Positions 30,148 to 42,063 of a DNA stretch of 61,756 nt are shown here, piece after piece. This stretch comes from Paenibacillus peoriae KCTC 3763. Lineage in GTDB: Bacteria > Bacillota > Bacilli > Paenibacillales > Paenibacillaceae. The first letter of the stretch is position 1. Every line of letters starts with the position of its first letter. The position numbers and the translations under genes are program-made. The notes beneath the pieces were generated by a model that saw only the letters and a list, made by a program, of their open reading frames with translations, made no database searches and had not been told where the DNA came from. Location of the stretch: positions 1 to 61,756 of the forward strand of contig NZ_AGFX01000040.1 in the NCBI RefSeq assembly GCF_000236805.1. The letters are read 5' to 3'.

Positions 30148-33100
30148 TCAATCAGCCGAAATTGGCTCAAGTTCCTCAGATGAGGATTGTTCCTCTTCTG
30201 GCTGGGCAAATTTCACACTACGGTAACGATTCATACCTGTTCCCGCAGGAATCAGCTTACCGATAATTACATTCTCTTTCAGACCAAGCAACTGATCGAC
30301 CTTGCCTTTAATAGCAGCATCAGTCAGGACACGAGTAGTCTCCTGGAAGGAAGCTGCAGACAGGAAGGAATCAGTTTCCAGAGACGCCTTGGTAATACCG
30401 AGCAGAACCGGTTTGGCTACCGCAGGCTCCTGTCCGCTGAGAATCGCTATCTTATTCGCATTTTCATACTCATGCACATCAACAAAGGAACCTGGAAGCA
30501 GCGTCGTGTCACCCGCATCAATGATACGGATTTTACGCAGCATTTGACGAATCATAACTTCCACGTGCTTATCGTTGATTTCTACGCCCTGATTTCGGTA
30601 TACACGTTGAACTTCCTGAAGGATATAGTTTTGTACCCCGCGAATACCTTTAATACGCAGCATTTCTTTAGGGTCGATCGAACCATCCGTCAGTTCGTCC
30701 CCGGCTTCAACAGTCATGCCTTCGCTTACACGCAGACGTGAACCATAAGTTACCGAGTAAGTTTTCGTTTCAGCTTCACCCTGAATGTCGATTTCACGAC
30801 GGTCTTTACCTTCACGTACTTCTTTAACTATACCGTCAATTTCACTGATGGTTGCCTGACCTTTAGGATTACGCGCTTCGAAAAGCTCCTGGATACGAGG
30901 CAAACCTTGTGTAATATCGTCTCCTGCTACGCCGCCTGTGTGGAACGTACGCATGGTGAGCTGTGTTCCCGGTTCACCGATGGATTGCGCCGCGATAATA
31001 CCAACCGCTTCACCAATCTCAACATGTTTACCAGTAGCCAGATTACGACCGTAGCACTTTTTGCAGACGCCATGTTTGGCGCGACAGCTTAGTACGGAAC
31101 GAATTTGAACCTTCTCTACACCAGCTTTAACAATCGCTTCAGCTTTGTTGGAGTCAATCAGTTCGTTGCGTCTAGCCAAGATCTCTCCAGTCTCCGGATG
31201 ACGTACTGTTTCGAAGCAGTAACGACCTTCCAGACGATCGTACAGGTCCTCAATTACTTCTTTGCCGTCCTGGATACGGCTTACTGTAAAGCCTTTATCC
31301 GTTCCGCAGTCATCTTCGCGCACAATAACATCCTGTGCCACATCAACGAGACGACGAGTCAGGTAACCAGAGTCAGCCGTACGCAGGGCTGTATCCGCCA
31401 AACCTTTACGTGCTCCGTGTGTGGAGATGAAGTACTCGAGTACTGTCAGACCTTCACGGAAATTCGATTTGATTGGGAGCTCGATAATACGACCGGATGG
31501 ATTCGCCATCAGTCCACGCATACCGCCGAGCTGGGTAATCTGTGATTTGTTACCACGCGCTTTGGAGTCAACCATCATCATGATGGAGTTGTAGCGATCC
31601 ATGGATTTCATCAAAATCTCTGTAATATCATCTTTAGCCTTGGACCAAATATCAATAATCCGGTCATAGCGTTCCTCGTTCGTAATCAGACCACGACGGT
31701 ACTGATTTGTTACGACTTGTGCTTTATCGTCAGACGCTTTAAGAATATCCTGTTTCTCTTGAGGCACAACTACATCTGCCACGGCAACCGTCACACCTGC
31801 ACGAGTAGAATACGTAAAGCCAAGCTGCTTGATCTTATCCAGAATTACAGCAGTTTCTGTCGTATGGTAAATCTCAAAGCAACGAGCGATGATATTACCA
31901 AGGTAATCCTTGCCCACCCCACCAGCTTGTGGAGCATTTTGGATGGCTTCAGTAAGATCTACACCTTTCTCGTAAACAAAGAACTCCTCCGCAGTACCAT
32001 AAAGCAGGTTGGCACGAGTAGCGTCATTGATGTACGGGAAGCTTGCCGGGAAGATCTCATTAAAGATAATTTTACCCACTGTTGTAATCAACATTGCTTC
32101 CTGTTGCTTCTCTGTAAAGCTCGTTTTATTCAAAGCTTTAACTGGAATAGCTACACGAGCATGAAGACCCGCTGTACCGCGCTGGTAAGCCGAGATCGCC
32201 TCATTCGGGTTACGGAGGATCATGTTACTTCCTTCTTCTTCCTTGTTATCCATTGTCAAATAGAAAGAACCAAGGACCATATCCTGGGAAGGAGTAACAA
32301 CAGGCTTGCCGTCTTTTGGATTCAAAATGTTGCCGGATGCCAGCATAAGCAGACGAGCTTCTGCTTGAGCTTCCGCAGACAACGGAACGTGAACCGCCAT
32401 TTGGTCACCGTCAAAGTCGGCATTGTATGCCGTACATACGAGTGGGTGCAAACGAATCGCACGGCCTTCAACCAAAATCGGTTCAAACGCTTGAATACCC
32501 AGTCTATGCAGCGTAGGGGCACGGTTTAGAAGAACCGGATGCTCCTTGATTACTTCTTCGAGCACATCCCATACTTCTGCGCTAACACGTTCTACTTTGC
32601 GCTTCGCGCTCTTGATGTTGTGTGCCAGACCTTTATTCACAAGTTCTTTCATAACAAAAGGCTTGAACAGTTCCAGCGCCATTTCTTTCGGCAAACCGCA
32701 TTGGTACATCTTCAAGTACGGACCTACTACGATAACAGAACGACCGGAGTAGTCAACACGTTTTCCGAGCAAGTTTTGACGGAAACGTCCTTGTTTACCT
32801 TTCAGCATGTGGCTGAGGGATTTCAAAGGACGATTACCCGGACCTGTAACAGGGCGACCACGACGACCGTTATCAATCAGAGCGTCAACAGCTTCCTGCA
32901 GCATCCGTTTTTCATTTTGCACGATAATATCTGGCGCACCCAGATCTAACAGGCGTTTCAGACGGTTATTACGGTTAATAACACGGCGATACAGATCATT
33001 CAGATCGGAAGTAGCAAAACGTCCACCATCCAGCTGTACCATTGGACGAAGCTCAGGAGGAATAACAGGCAATACGTCCATGATCATCCAATCCGGCTGG

Positions 33101-33762
33101 TTGCCAGAGTTACGGAACGCCTCAATAACTTCAAGACGCTTGATGGCACGGTTACGACGTTGTCCTTGAGCTGTACGCAGCTCTTCTTTCAGGAATTCCA
33201 GTTCTTTATCGATGTCCAAATCCTGAAGAAGCTTTTTAACTGCTTCAGCACCCATACCTGCCTGGAATCCGTATCCGTATTTTTCACGGTAGCTGCGGTA
33301 TTCTTTTTCGGACAGAAGCTGTTTTTTCTCCAGTGGCGTATCTCCTGGATCAGTTACAACATAAGATGCGAAGTAAATGATCTCTTCGAGAGATCTTGGA
33401 GACATATCAAGAGCAAGACCCATACGGCTTGGAATGCCTTTGAAGTACCAAATGTGCGATACAGGGGCAGCCAACTCGATGTGTCCCATGCGTTCACGAC
33501 GAACTTTAGCGCGGGTAACTTCTACACCACAACGGTCACAGACAACACCTTTATAGCGTACACGTTTGTACTTACCGCAATGACATTCCCAATCTTTCGT
33601 AGGTCCAAAAATTTTCTCGCAAAATAGTCCTTCTTTTTCCGGTTTAAGTGTACGATAGTTAATCGTCTCCGGTTTTTTGACTTCTCCGCGGGACCAAGAA
33701 CGAATTTTTTCGGGGGAAGCAAGCCCGATTTTCATATATTCGAAATTGTTAACGTCCAACAA
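30148..33762 (-). CDS. rpoC: RNA polymerase beta' subunit
   Basis: The 1204-residue subunit holds the catalytic Mg motif NADFDGDQM, an N-terminal zinc site (CHCGKY...CDRCG), and a second Cys cluster ([11 protein letters not shown]). The length fits the Bacillales form. The start is TTG (33762), 7 bases after AAGGAGG, giving the [18 protein letters not shown]-terminus known from B. subtilis. An in-frame start seven codons upstream overlaps that site. A 14-bp perfect hairpin separates it from rpoB. Confidence 0.97.
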   Translation of the reverse strand: MLDVNNFEYMKIGLASPEKIRSWSRGEVKKPETINYRTLKPEKEGLFCEKIFGPTKDWECHCGKYKRVRYKGVVCDRCGVEVTRAKVRRERMGHIELAAPVSHIWYFKGIPSRMGLALDMSPRSLEEIIYFASYVVTDPGDTPLEKKQLLSEKEYRSYREKYGYGFQAGMGAEAVKKLLQDLDIDKELEFLKEELRTAQGQRRNRAIKRLEVIEAFRNSGNQPDWMIMDVLPVIPPELRPMVQLDGGRFATSDLNDLYRRVINRNNRLKRLLDLGAPDIIVQNEKRMLQEAVDALIDNGRRGRPVTGPGNRPLKSLSHMLKGKQGRFRQNLLGKRVDYSGRSVIVVGPYLKMYQCGLPKEMALELFKPFVMKELVNKGLAHNIKSAKRKVERVSAEVWDVLEEVIKEHPVLLNRAPTLHRLGIQAFEPILVEGRAIRLHPLVCTAYNADFDGDQMAVHVPLSAEAQAEARLLMLASGNILNPKDGKPVVTPSQDMVLGSFYLTMDNKEEEGSNMILRNPNEAISAYQRGTAGLHARVAIPVKALNKTSFTEKQQEAMLITTVGKIIFNEIFPASFPYINDATRANLLYGTAEEFFVYEKGVDLTEAIQNAPQAGGVGKDYLGNIIARCFEIYHTTETAVILDKIKQLGFTYSTRAGVTVAVADVVVPQEKQDILKASDDKAQVVTNQYRRGLITNEERYDRIIDIWSKAKDDITEILMKSMDRYNSIMMMVDSKARGNKSQITQLGGMRGLMANPSGRIIELPIKSNFREGLTVLEYFISTHGARKGLADTALRTADSGYLTRRLVDVAQDVIVREDDCGTDKGFTVSRIQDGKEVIEDLYDRLEGRYCFETVRHPETGEILARRNELIDSNKAEAIVKAGVEKVQIRSVLSCRAKHGVCKKCYGRNLATGKHVEIGEAVGIIAAQSIGEPGTQLTMRTFHTGGVAGDDITQGLPRIQELFEARNPKGQATISEIDGIVKEVREGKDRREIDIQGEAETKTYSVTYGSRLRVSEGMTVEAGDELTDGSIDPKEMLRIKGIRGVQNYILQEVQRVYRNQGVEINDKHVEVMIRQMLRKIRIIDAGDTTLLPGSFVDVHEYENANKIAILSGQEPAVAKPVLLGITKASLETDSFLSAASFQETTRVLTDAAIKGKVDQLLGLKENVIIGKLIPAGTGMNRYRSVKFAQPEEEQSSSEELEPISAD

Positions 33763-33800
33763 GGAGCAACCCTCCTTAACCAAATCCTGAGTTTTTAGGT

Positions 33801-33833
33801 TTGATACCGCCCGGCAGAACCGGGCGGTATCAA
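33801..33833. other. Perfect 14-bp hairpin between rpoB and rpoC
   Basis: TTGATACCGCCCGG and CCGGGCGGTATCAA are exact complements around CAGAA. No T-run follows on the minus strand, so it does not look like a normal terminator. It may be an RNA processing or pausing site. Confidence 0.75.
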
Positions 33834-33901
33834 GAAGCCCATTCCATCCTAAAATGGATTAAGGCATATAACAAAGTTGATATGATTCAGTCGGCGACAA
33901 A

Positions 33902-36900
33902 CTACTCTACGCCAACCTCAGAGCCTTCCAGATTCAAACTCAGCTTATCGCCAGTTGTATCATCTTCATCATCAAGCTCTCTCATTTCGATCTCTTGTTC
34001 ATCTCCGGACAGAATCTTCACGTCCATCCCCAAGCTTTGCAGCTCTTTGATCAAGACCTTGAATGATTCAGGAACACCCGGTTCAGGGACATTTTCACCT
34101 TTGACGATGGATTCGTAAGTTTTAACACGTCCAACCACATCATCGGATTTCACAGTCAAAATTTCCTGAAGTGTGTACGCCGCGCCGTAGGCTTCGAGCG
34201 CCCATACTTCCATCTCCCCGAAGCGCTGACCACCGAATTGAGCTTTACCACCCAATGGTTGTTGCGTAACGAGAGAGTAAGGACCCGTAGAGCGGGCATG
34301 AATTTTATCGTCAACCATGTGTGCAAGTTTAATCATGTGCATGACACCAACAGTAACTTCACGTTCAAAACGATCACCTGTACGGCCGTCATACAACACA
34401 GTCTTACCGTTACGCTGCATACCTGATTCTTCCATGGTATCGAACACATCATACTCCTTAGCACCATCGAATACTGGCGTAGCCACATGAATACCAAGAC
34501 GCATTGCAGCCATACCCAGATGGACTTCGAGCACCTGTCCGATGTTCATCCGCGAAGGTACGCCCAGTGGGTTGAGAACGACCTGTACCGGCGTACCATC
34601 CGGCAGGAACGGCATATCTTCCTCAGGCAAGATACGGGCAACGACACCCTTGTTACCGTGACGTCCAGCCATTTTATCGCCTTCGGAGATTTTACGTTTT
34701 TGAGCAATGTATACGCGTACCAGCTGGTTCACACCCGGTGGCAGCTCATCGCCATTTTCACGTGTAAACACTTTAACGTCTACAACGATTCCGTCTGTCC
34801 CGTGAGGAACTCTCAAGGAAGTATCGCGAACCTCGCGTGCCTTCTCACCAAAGATTGCATGCAAGAGACGCTCTTCGGCTGTCAGCTCAGTCACACCCTT
34901 AGGCGTTACTTTACCAACGAGAATGTCGCCTGCGGCGATTTCAGCACCTATGCGAATAATTCCGCGCTCATCCAGATTACGAAGCGCTTCTTCACCAACA
35001 TTCGGGATATCACGAGTAATTTCTTCAGGTCCAAGCTTCGTATCGCGGGCCTCAGATTCGTATTCCTCGATATGGATCGAGGTGTATACATCCTCCTTAA
35101 CCAGCTTCTCGCTCAGCAGGATCGCATCCTCATAGTTGTAACCTTCCCAAGTCATGAAGGCCACGACAACGTTACGTCCCAATGCCAACTCGCCCATCTC
35201 TGTGGAAGGACCATCTGCAAGAATATCGCCAACTTTGACAATATCGCCTCTGTTAACAATTGGACGCTGGTTGATGCATGTTCCTTGGTTAGAACGCATA
35301 AATTTGTGTAATTTATACTTAACAATGTCGCCTTTTACTTCAGCGCCATCTACAGTTTCAATACGGCGCAGCCAAATTTCATTAGCCGAAGAACGTTCGA
35401 TTACCCCGTTGTACTTGGACACAACGCAAACACCGGAATCTTTTGCAGACTTATGCTCCATTCCTGTTCCAACCAAAGGAGCCTTTGGAATCAGGAGCGG
35501 GACAGCCTGCCGCTGCATGTTGGAACCCATCAATGCGCGGTTAGAGTCATCGTTCTCCAGGAACGGAATCAGTGCAGTTGCGACCGATACGACCTGTTTA
35601 GGTGATACGTCCATGTAATCAACACGGCTACTCGCCATTGGAATAATGTTATCAGACTGTTTGTTATAGCGGACAATGACGACTTCATCCTTAAAGGTGT
35701 TTTCCTCCGTCAATTCCGCATTTGCCTGGGCTACGATGTAGTTATCTTCTTCATCAGCAGTCAGGTAATCAATCTGATCTGTAACTTTTCCGGTTTTCGG
35801 ATCTACCCAACGATAAGGAGCTTCGATAAATCCGTACTCGTTGATACGCGCGAAGGTAGACAAGGAGTTAATCAAACCAATGTTCGGTCCCTCCGGCGTC
35901 TCGATAGGACACATACGGCCGTAGTGACTCGGATGGACGTCACGTACTTCCATGCCCGCGCGCTCACGTGTCAAACCACCAGGTCCGAGTGCGGACAAAC
36001 GACGTTTGTGTGTCAATTCAGCAAGCGGATTCGTCTGATCCATAAACTGAGACAGCTGGGAGCTACCAAAGAACTCTTTAATCGAGGCGATTACCGGACG
36101 TATGTTAATCAGCGCCTGTGGCGTAATTACATTGGCATCCTGGATCGACATTCTTTCGCGAACCACGCGTTCCATACGGGACAAACCGATACGGAACTGA
36201 TTCTGGAGCAACTCACCTACAGAACGCAAACGACGGTTACCCAAGTGGTCAATATCGTCTGTGCTTCCGATTCCGTGAAGCAAGTTAATAAAATAACTGA
36301 TGGAGGAAATAATATCGGCAGGCGTAATATTTTTAACCGATTTATCAATATTTCCGTTAGCAATCAGTTTTACAACTTTACCATCCTCAATTGGTGAGAA
36401 TACGTCAATCGTTTGAAGCGGAATATCATTGCTTTCCAGTACGCCACTAGCAACATGATACGTACGGTGTCCAACCGATTCTTCCAGTTGGGCCAAAATC
36501 TCGTCCAACAGACGGCGGTCAACCATTTGTCCTGCTTCAGCGATGATTTCACCAGTTGTCGTATCAATCAGGGTCTCAGCAAGCCGTTGATTGAACAGAC
36601 GGTTTTTGATATGAAGCTTTTTATTGATTTTGTAACGGCCTACGTTGGCCAGATCATAACGTTTTGGATCAAAGAAGCGTGCAACGAGCAAGCTCTTTGC
36701 ATTATCCAGTGTAGGCGGCTCACCTGGACGAAGACGCTCATAAATTTCAATCAGCGCTTTCTCCGTAGAGTCTGTATTGTCTTTATCAAGCGTGTTACGG
36801 ATATATTCGTCATTGCCGAGCAAATCCAAAATCTCAGCATCAGTGCCAAAGCCTAGCGCACGCAGCAACACCGTAACCGGAATTTTACGGGTACGGTCAA

Positions 36901-37447
36901 TCCGGACATAGATAATATCCTTCGCATCCATCTCCAGCTCGAGCCAAGCCCCCCGGTTAGGAATTACCGTTGCGGTGTATGTTGTTTTCGCATTCTTATC
37001 GACTTTTGTGCTGAAATAGACGCTGGGAGAGCGAACCAACTGGCTGACAATAACCCGTTCCGCACCGTTAATAATAAACGTACCCGTTTCAGTCATCAGC
37101 GGGAAGTCTCCCATGAATACTTCCTGCTCTTTCACTTCCCCGGTCTCTTTATTAATAAGCCGGACTTTTACCCGAAGCGGTGCTGCATACGTCACGTCGC
37201 GTTCCTTTGCGTCGTCAACGGTATATTTAGGTTCTCCGAGAGAGTAATCGATAAACTCCAGAATCAGGTTTCCTGTGAAATCCTGAATTGGCGAAATATC
37301 CCGAAACATCTCCCGTAATCCTTCCTCCAAAAACCAATCATAGGATTTTTGTTGGATTTCAATCAGGTTCGGAACCTCGAGTACCTCATTAATACGTGCA
37401 TAACTGCGCCGAGTGCGTCGACCATATTGAACAAGATGTCCTGCCAA
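33902..37447 (-). CDS. rpoB: RNA polymerase beta subunit
   Basis: The 1181-residue catalytic subunit is the target of rifampicin. The rifampicin cluster ([21 protein letters not shown]) shows wild-type Asp, His, Arg and Ser residues, so no classic resistance change is seen. The start was set at TTG 37447, eight bases after AGGGGTG, yielding an N-terminus MAGHLVQYG. The ATG six codons upstream has no site. A SigA promoter lies about 310 bases upstream, so the 5' leader is long. Confidence 0.96.
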   Translation of the reverse strand: MAGHLVQYGRRTRRSYARINEVLEVPNLIEIQQKSYDWFLEEGLREMFRDISPIQDFTGNLILEFIDYSLGEPKYTVDDAKERDVTYAAPLRVKVRLINKETGEVKEQEVFMGDFPLMTETGTFIINGAERVIVSQLVRSPSVYFSTKVDKNAKTTYTATVIPNRGAWLELEMDAKDIIYVRIDRTRKIPVTVLLRALGFGTDAEILDLLGNDEYIRNTLDKDNTDSTEKALIEIYERLRPGEPPTLDNAKSLLVARFFDPKRYDLANVGRYKINKKLHIKNRLFNQRLAETLIDTTTGEIIAEAGQMVDRRLLDEILAQLEESVGHRTYHVASGVLESNDIPLQTIDVFSPIEDGKVVKLIANGNIDKSVKNITPADIISSISYFINLLHGIGSTDDIDHLGNRRLRSVGELLQNQFRIGLSRMERVVRERMSIQDANVITPQALINIRPVIASIKEFFGSSQLSQFMDQTNPLAELTHKRRLSALGPGGLTRERAGMEVRDVHPSHYGRMCPIETPEGPNIGLINSLSTFARINEYGFIEAPYRWVDPKTGKVTDQIDYLTADEEDNYIVAQANAELTEENTFKDEVVIVRYNKQSDNIIPMASSRVDYMDVSPKQVVSVATALIPFLENDDSNRALMGSNMQRQAVPLLIPKAPLVGTGMEHKSAKDSGVCVVSKYNGVIERSSANEIWLRRIETVDGAEVKGDIVKYKLHKFMRSNQGTCINQRPIVNRGDIVKVGDILADGPSTEMGELALGRNVVVAFMTWEGYNYEDAILLSEKLVKEDVYTSIHIEEYESEARDTKLGPEEITRDIPNVGEEALRNLDERGIIRIGAEIAAGDILVGKVTPKGVTELTAEERLLHAIFGEKAREVRDTSLRVPHGTDGIVVDVKVFTRENGDELPPGVNQLVRVYIAQKRKISEGDKMAGRHGNKGVVARILPEEDMPFLPDGTPVQVVLNPLGVPSRMNIGQVLEVHLGMAAMRLGIHVATPVFDGAKEYDVFDTMEESGMQRNGKTVLYDGRTGDRFEREVTVGVMHMIKLAHMVDDKIHARSTGPYSLVTQQPLGGKAQFGGQRFGEMEVWALEAYGAAYTLQEILTVKSDDVVGRVKTYESIVKGENVPEPGVPESFKVLIKELQSLGMDVKILSGDEQEIEMRELDDEDDTTGDKLSLNLEGSEVGVE

Positions 37448-37755
37448 CTTAAACTCACCCCTCATGTCTACTCACTTTAAAAATACATTGCGAACCTCTG
37501 TTTGTGACCTTATAATAAGACACATACAGAAGATTCAATCTTACAAATACAGAAAAGCCCTTACTCGAATGCATTCGAAAAAAGAGCGACGTATCTGCAG
37601 AATCCTCTTACCGGAAGATCTTCATCACTTGTAGATTGCCCAAAATGATTATATTATACGTAATAGGGAGACATACTATACCCTTCTACGCATAAACCTA
37701 TTGACATTTCAACAAACTAAAGCCATGGAGGGCATCCTAATACTGACATTTTATA

Positions 37756-37784
37756 ATGATATCACAGACCAGGATTCAAGTCAA
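37756..37784 (-). promoter_or_regulatory. Promoter of rpoB-rpoC
   Basis: The -35 is TTGACT (37779-37784), the spacer 17 bases and the -10 TATCAT (37756-37761), directly after the rsmC-like stop. It predicts a leader of about 300 bases that contains several short palindromes (for example CGAATGCATTCG at about 37566-37577) but no recognised riboswitch. Confidence 0.65.
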
Positions 37785-37789
37785 TGGTC

Positions 37790-38404
37790 CTATTGCTTTT
37801 TTCCAAAACTTTTTTCAGCTTTTAAAATTCGATAACCTTTATCCTTCGTAACTTCCTCCACACAACCAAAAAGACTCTCGATTTTAGCACTCGCCGAAGG
37901 AGCTCCCTGCTTTTTCTGAATGACCACCCACAAAGCTCCACCTTCGTTTAAATGCTCATACGCCAACTCGAAAATGGCATGTACCGTTTCTTTTCCTGCA
38001 CGTATGGGCGGATTCGTCAAAATTACGTCAAAATGCTGATGCTTTACCTCCGCGAACAAATCACTCTGCTTAATCGTGACATTTTTAATCTCATTTCGTT
38101 CTGTATTTTCTTTTGCCAGTTGAACGGCTCGTTCGTTAATATCAATCATTGTAACGTGGCCCTCTGGTACAAGCGTTGCTGCTGTCAATCCAATCGGTCC
38201 ATACCCACATCCGACATCTAACACGGAGGCCTGTGGGGGAAGTTGCATCGCTTCAATCAGCACACGGCTGCCGTAATCAATCCCTTGCTTTGAAAAAACA
38301 CCTGAATCACTGGCAAAACGGTATGTTCGTCCCCTTAGCACTGTCTCCAGACTCCGTCGTTCATGCGCCGCCTCTGGCCGTTTAGAGTAATAATGATCAG
38401 CCAT
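37790..38404 (-). CDS. RsmC-like class I SAM methyltransferase
   Basis: The 204-residue protein has the SAM motif VLDVGCGYGPIG (about 61-72) and the N6-adenine or guanine methyltransferase signature NPPIRAGK (about 131-138). It is the ortholog by position of B. subtilis YbxB, related to the C-terminal half of RsmC that methylates 16S G1207. The exact substrate here is unproven. The terminator of rplJL precedes it and the rpoB promoter follows, so it may depend on read-through. Confidence 0.88.
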   Translation of the reverse strand: MADHYYSKRPEAAHERRSLETVLRGRTYRFASDSGVFSKQGIDYGSRVLIEAMQLPPQASVLDVGCGYGPIGLTAATLVPEGHVTMIDINERAVQLAKENTERNEIKNVTIKQSDLFAEVKHQHFDVILTNPPIRAGKETVHAIFELAYEHLNEGGALWVVIQKKQGAPSASAKIESLFGCVEEVTKDKGYRILKAEKSFGKKQ

Positions 38405-38488
38405 TCATGACCACCTCTTTCGGTTGTAATACCATCATAGCCTTTGTCATCATGTTTCAGACATGCTGGTACTACCGTTTTACAGCAA

Positions 38489-38520
38489 CAAACCCCTTGA
38501 AGATCACCTCAAGGGGTTTG
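38489..38520. terminator. Terminator after rplL
   Basis: Stem CAAACCCCTT-GA / TC-AAGGGGTTTG with loop GGTGATCT on the minus strand. The T-run there is poor (TGTTGCTG), so termination could be partial and allow expression of the rsmC-like gene. Confidence 0.7.
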
Positions 38521-38552
38521 TTTTAAAACATTGTCTGCTAGGTAGCAGTCAA

Positions 38553-38918
38553 TTATTTTACTTCTACAGAAGCGCCTGCTTCTTCCAATTTTGCTTTAAT
38601 GGATTCAGCTTCTTCTTTAGCGATTTTTTCTTTCAGTGGTTTTGGAGCGTTGTCAACCAGTTCTTTTGCTTCTTTCAGGCCAAGACCTGTGATTTCGCGA
38701 ACTGCTTTGATAACGTTGATTTTGGAAGCGCCAGCGCTTGTCAAGATTACGTCGAACTCGGATTGCTCAGCTTCAGCTGCGCCACCTGCTGCGCCACCTG
38801 CTACAGCTACTGGAGCTGCTGCAGTTACGCCGAATTCTTCTTCGATTGCTTTTACAAGATCGTTCAGTTCCAATACGGACATACCTTTAATTGCTTCCAA
38901 GATTTGCTCTTTACTCAT
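38553..38918 (-). CDS. rplL: 50S ribosomal protein L7/L12
   Basis: The 121-residue stalk protein present in several copies recruits GTPase factors. The N-terminal dimer domain ([13 protein letters not shown]) is joined by an Ala/Gly-rich hinge (about 33-50) to the C-terminal domain with [15 protein letters not shown]. It follows rplJ by 68 bases with TGGAGG upstream. Confidence 0.98.
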   Translation of the reverse strand: MSKEQILEAIKGMSVLELNDLVKAIEEEFGVTAAAPVAVAGGAAGGAAEAEQSEFDVILTSAGASKINVIKAVREITGLGLKEAKELVDNAPKPLKEKIAKEEAESIKAKLEEAGASVEVK

Positions 38919-38986
38919 GGTTGAACCTCCATTTAAATTCGTATTTTTTTGTTCTTAACTGCTATACAGCAGGTTTAATCCTTAAC

Positions 38987-39490
38987 TTATGCGCTTTGCT
39001 CTTCTTTTTCCGCAACAGCTTTAACTGCAAGCGCGAAGTTGCGCATAGGAGCTTGAAGCACGCTGAGGAGCATAGAAAGGAGACCTTCGCGGGATGGCAG
39101 TTCTGCCAGCGCTTTGATTTCCTCAACACCGATAACGCGACCTTCTACAACTCCGCCTTTCAGTTCGAGCGCATCGTTTCTCTTAGCGAAATCATTCAAG
39201 ATTTTAGCTGCAGACACAGCATCATCTTTGCCGAACGCGATTGCAGTAGGACCTGTCAATACTGCGTCCAGTTCAGTCAATTCTGCTGCCGCAGTTGCGC
39301 GACGAAGCAGCGTGTTTTTCAGCACTTGAAATTCGATTCCGGCTTCGCGAAGCTGCTTACGCAGCTCAGTTATTTGGGCAACATTCAGACCGCGATAGTC
39401 CGCAACCACAGTCGTTACGCTCTCGCGTAATTTTGCAGCTACAACTTCCACAGCTTCTTGTTTTGCTTGAATCACCTTTGCATTTGCCAA
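38987..39490 (-). CDS. rplJ: 50S ribosomal protein L10
   Basis: The 167-residue base of the ribosomal stalk binds 23S rRNA and L7/L12 dimers. It begins [15 protein letters not shown]. The start is TTG 39490, 8 bases after AGGAGG. The leader upstream has the L10 autoregulatory fold and an intrinsic terminator, so excess L10(L12) should reduce its own expression. Confidence 0.96.
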   Translation of the reverse strand: MANAKVIQAKQEAVEVVAAKLRESVTTVVADYRGLNVAQITELRKQLREAGIEFQVLKNTLLRRATAAAELTELDAVLTGPTAIAFGKDDAVSAAKILNDFAKRNDALELKGGVVEGRVIGVEEIKALAELPSREGLLSMLLSVLQAPMRNFALAVKAVAEKEEQSA

Positions 39491-39572
39491 ACTGTACACC
39501 TCCTGATCAATTTATCCGCTCTGTTCGAAACACCGGATCCGGCAATCTCCCAAAGCTGCTTTCTTGAGCATG

Positions 39573-39601
39573 AAAAAAGCCTCCGTAGAGTACGAAGGCT
39601 T
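39573..39601 (-). terminator. Attenuator terminator in the rplJ leader
   Basis: AGCCTTCGTA / TACGGAGGCT around CTC is followed by TTTTTT on the minus strand, between the L10 aptamer and rplJ. Confidence 0.85.
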
Positions 39602-39653
39602 GATAAATCCACATGGACGGGACAAGCCCGTCACATGAAACGTTCTATCATAA

Positions 39654-39698
39654 CACCTCGGTAGGAAATTAAGCCCGAAAGCACCTACTGTCTACGGT
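39654..39698 (-). promoter_or_regulatory. L10 leader (ribosomal protein-binding mRNA element)
   Basis: The minus strand has ACCGTAGACAGTAGGTG (39698-39682) and CCTACCGAGGTG (39665-39654), the two halves of the L10 leader structure of Firmicutes. L10(L12)4 binds it. A terminator follows about 50 bases later. Confidence 0.85.
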
Positions 39699-39746
39699 AA
39701 GCATATTCAACTTTAATGGTCAGTCACAAGGACTCACAACTTTTAC

Positions 39747-39775
39747 AGAATAACAAATTCGATTGAACGTGTCAA
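39747..39775 (-). promoter_or_regulatory. Promoter of rplJ-rplL
   Basis: The -35 is TTGACA (39770-39775), the spacer 17 bases and the -10 TATTCT (39747-39752), just after the rplA stop. Confidence 0.75.
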
Positions 39776-39783
39776 TCAAAATA

Positions 39784-40476
39784 TTATCTGTAAACAGAAG
39801 CGTTCACACGTGCGCTTGGTCCCATAGTCGAAGAGATAGCGATGTTTTTCAGGTATACACCTTTAGCAGCCGCTGGCTTCGCACGGTTCAAGGCTTCAAT
39901 CAAGGCTTTAAGGTTCTCGTTCAGTTGTTCAGCACTGAAGGAAGCTTTGCCGATTGGTGCGTGAATTTGACCTGCTTTGTCGAGACGGTATTCGATTTTA
40001 CCGGCTTTAATTTCTTGAACAGCCTTGGCAACGTCGAAAGTAACTGTGCCTGCTTTAGGGTTAGGCATCAAACCTTTACCACCGAGCAAACGACCCAGTT
40101 TACCAACCTCACTCATCATATCAGGTGTCGCAACGCAGACGTCGAATTCGAACCAGCCTTGTTGGATTTTGTTGATCATATCTTGATCGCCAACAAAATC
40201 AGCGCCAGCCGCTTCCGCTTCTTTCACTTTGTCACCTTTTGCAAATACCAGAACGCGTTGTGTTTTACCTGTACCATGCGGCAGGACAACAACACCACGA
40301 ACAGCCTGGTCTTGTTTACGGGAATCTACGCCCAGACGAACTGCTGCTTCAACGGTTTCGTCGAATTTAGCAGTTGCAGCCTTTTTCACCAGTTCAACGG
40401 CTTCCAAAGGCTCATAAGTTGCTTCGCTGTCAATCAGCTTAGCAGCTTCCAGGTACTTCTTACCATGTTTAGCCAT
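39784..40476 (-). CDS. rplA: 50S ribosomal protein L1
   Basis: The 230-residue L1 stalk protein binds 23S rRNA and in many bacteria represses its own mRNA. It begins [16 protein letters not shown] and contains [14 protein letters not shown] and the [10 protein letters not shown] block. ATG 40476 has AAGGAGG 7 bases upstream; the longer frame of 15 codons was rejected. Confidence 0.97.
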   Translation of the reverse strand: MAKHGKKYLEAAKLIDSEATYEPLEAVELVKKAATAKFDETVEAAVRLGVDSRKQDQAVRGVVVLPHGTGKTQRVLVFAKGDKVKEAEAAGADFVGDQDMINKIQQGWFEFDVCVATPDMMSEVGKLGRLLGGKGLMPNPKAGTVTFDVAKAVQEIKAGKIEYRLDKAGQIHAPIGKASFSAEQLNENLKALIEALNRAKPAAAKGVYLKNIAISSTMGPSARVNASVYR

Positions 40477-40563
40477 TATGTTTTCCTCCTTATGTGGTAT
40501 TAGCGGATATTCCTCCCACACTTGCCGGACAGTCAGACTGCCGACACACGTAGATTAATAAAA

Positions 40564-40989
40564 TTAATCTACGATGGTGATACCCATGCTGCGAGCAGTA
40601 CCTTCAACCATACGCATTGCCGATTCTACGGAAGCTGCGTTAAGGTCAGGCATTTTTTGCTCTGCAATTTGACGAACAGCAGCGCGATTTACAGTTGCAA
40701 CTTTCGTTTTATTCGGTTCACCGGAACCTTTTTCGATTTTAGCAGCAACTTTCAACAGAACAGCAGCCGGTGGAGTTTTGGTGATGAACGTAAAAGAACG
40801 ATCCTCAAATACCGAAATTTCAACCGGGATAATCAGGCCTGCTTGATCAGCAGTACGAGCATTGAACTCTTTACAGAATGCCATGATGTTGACACCTGCT
40901 TGACCCAAAGCTGGACCTACTGGAGGCGCTGGATTAGCTTTCCCTGCAGGAATCTGCAGTTTTACCATTTTAATTACCTTTTTTGCCAT
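40564..40989 (-). CDS. rplK: 50S ribosomal protein L11
   Basis: The 141-residue protein binds the GTPase-associated centre and is needed for RelA stringent signalling. Family sequence is [20 protein letters not shown] near the start and GTARSMGI near the end. ATG 40989 follows AAGGAGG by 8 bases. It lies between nusG and rplA. Confidence 0.97.
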   Translation of the reverse strand: MAKKVIKMVKLQIPAGKANPAPPVGPALGQAGVNIMAFCKEFNARTADQAGLIIPVEISVFEDRSFTFITKTPPAAVLLKVAAKIEKGSGEPNKTKVATVNRAAVRQIAEQKMPDLNAASVESAMRMVEGTARSMGITIVD

Positions 40990-41062
40990 GGATGACACCT
41001 CCTTGACTCAATAGTGGTAGACGGACCTATTGATCCTCCCACAAGAAACCTGTAAGAAAAAT

Positions 41063-41596
41063 CTATATTTTCTCCACTTGAGTATAATCCAACTCAAGCG
41101 GGGTTTCCCGTCCAAACATGTTAACGTGAACCTTAAGCTTACTCTTCTCAACCAAAATTTCTTCCACGGAGCCCACAAAATTCGCAAAAGGACCAACTTT
41201 AATTCGCACGGATTCCTTAACATCGAATTCAATCTTCGGTTTCGGCTCTACCATGCCCATATGCTTCAGAATCTGTTCAACTTCTTCCGGAAGCAATGGC
41301 GTCGGTTTGGAACCCGAGCCTGTCGACCCTACAAATCCCGTAACACCTGGTGTGTTGCGAACAACATACCAAGAGTCGTCGGTTTGGACCATTTCGACTA
41401 AGACATAACCAGGGTATACTTTACGCATAACGGTTTTTTTCTTACCGTCCTTGGTTACCAGTTCTTCTTCCATTGGAACAAGAACACGGAATATCTTGTC
41501 TTCCATGCCCATGGACTCAACGCGTTTTTCCAAATTGGCTTTGACTTTGTTCTCATACCCTGAATAGGTATGAACGACGTACCATCTTTTTTCCAT
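41063..41596 (-). CDS. nusG: Transcription elongation factor NusG
   Basis: The 177-residue protein has an NGN domain (about 1-115, MEKRWYVVHTYSGYENKVK) and a KOW domain (about 125-175, KVGPFANFVGSVEEI). It binds RNA polymerase and stimulates pausing or Rho action depending on species. It follows secE by 22 bases with AGGTGG upstream of ATG. Confidence 0.97.
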   Translation of the reverse strand: MEKRWYVVHTYSGYENKVKANLEKRVESMGMEDKIFRVLVPMEEELVTKDGKKKTVMRKVYPGYVLVEMVQTDDSWYVVRNTPGVTGFVGSTGSGSKPTPLLPEEVEQILKHMGMVEPKPKIEFDVKESVRIKVGPFANFVGSVEEILVEKSKLKVHVNMFGRETPLELDYTQVEKI

Positions 41597-41618
41597 ACCA
41601 AGCCACCTGGAACCCTTC

Positions 41619-41810
41619 CTAGATAATCGCTTCGATTACAGCGGAAATGCCGATATCGAGAACCCAAAAATAAACCGTGATAAACGCAATCGTCCCAACG
41701 ACAATCAGCGTATAGTTGGTCAGTTCTTTACGATTGGGCCAGCGAACCTTCTTGAGTTCAGCCCAGCTTTCAGAGAAAAAGGAAAACAGAGACTTGAAAC
41801 TGCTTTTCAC
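41619..41810 (-). CDS. secE: Protein translocase subunit SecE
   Basis: The 63-residue single-span protein clamps SecY. The amphipathic helix before the membrane segment has the conserved ELKKVRWPNRKEL. The hydrophobic segment is about 34-60. The start is GTG with GGAGG 10 bases upstream. It lies between rpmG and nusG as in most bacteria. Confidence 0.95.
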   Translation of the reverse strand: MKSSFKSLFSFFSESWAELKKVRWPNRKELTNYTLIVVGTIAFITVYFWVLDIGISAVIEAII

Positions 41811-41830
41811 GCCGACTACACCTCCACAAA

Positions 41831-41980
41831 CTATCTGGTTTCCCGATGAGAAGTCTGTTCGTTACAGGACTTACAGAATTTCTTCATCTCCATGCGGTCG
41901 GGGTGATTACGCTTGTTTTTCGTCGTTGTGTAATTTCTTTGTTTGCAAGTTGTACAAGCCAAAGTAATAATTACCCGCAT
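41831..41980 (-). CDS. rpmG: 50S ribosomal protein L33 (zinc-binding form)
   Basis: The 49 codons were read directly from the sequence. The product begins [17 protein letters not shown] and contains a second pair (FCKSC), so this is the C+ zinc-ribbon paralog. GGAGG precedes the ATG by 8 bases. It opens the rpmG-secE-nusG unit. Confidence 0.96.
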   Translation of the reverse strand: MRVIITLACTTCKQRNYTTTKNKRNHPDRMEMKKFCKSCNEQTSHRETR

Positions 41981-42045
41981 GATGTGCACCTCCCGAAGAC
42001 ATCCAACACCGGAAGTCTCTTAATTGATCCTAAAAAAACCGCGAA

Positions 42046-42061
42046 TTTAGGCCTACCTAAA
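42046..42061. promoter_or_regulatory. Palindrome at the start of the rpmG-secE-nusG transcript
   Basis: TTTAGG / CCTAAA with a four-base centre lies 3-18 bases downstream of the -10 element. It looks like an operator site, but no regulator can be named. Confidence 0.35.
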
Positions 42062-42063
42062 AC

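Noticed and set aside
33902-37447. Rifampicin-resistance mutation in rpoB
   Set aside because: The drug-binding cluster reads as wild type by eye.
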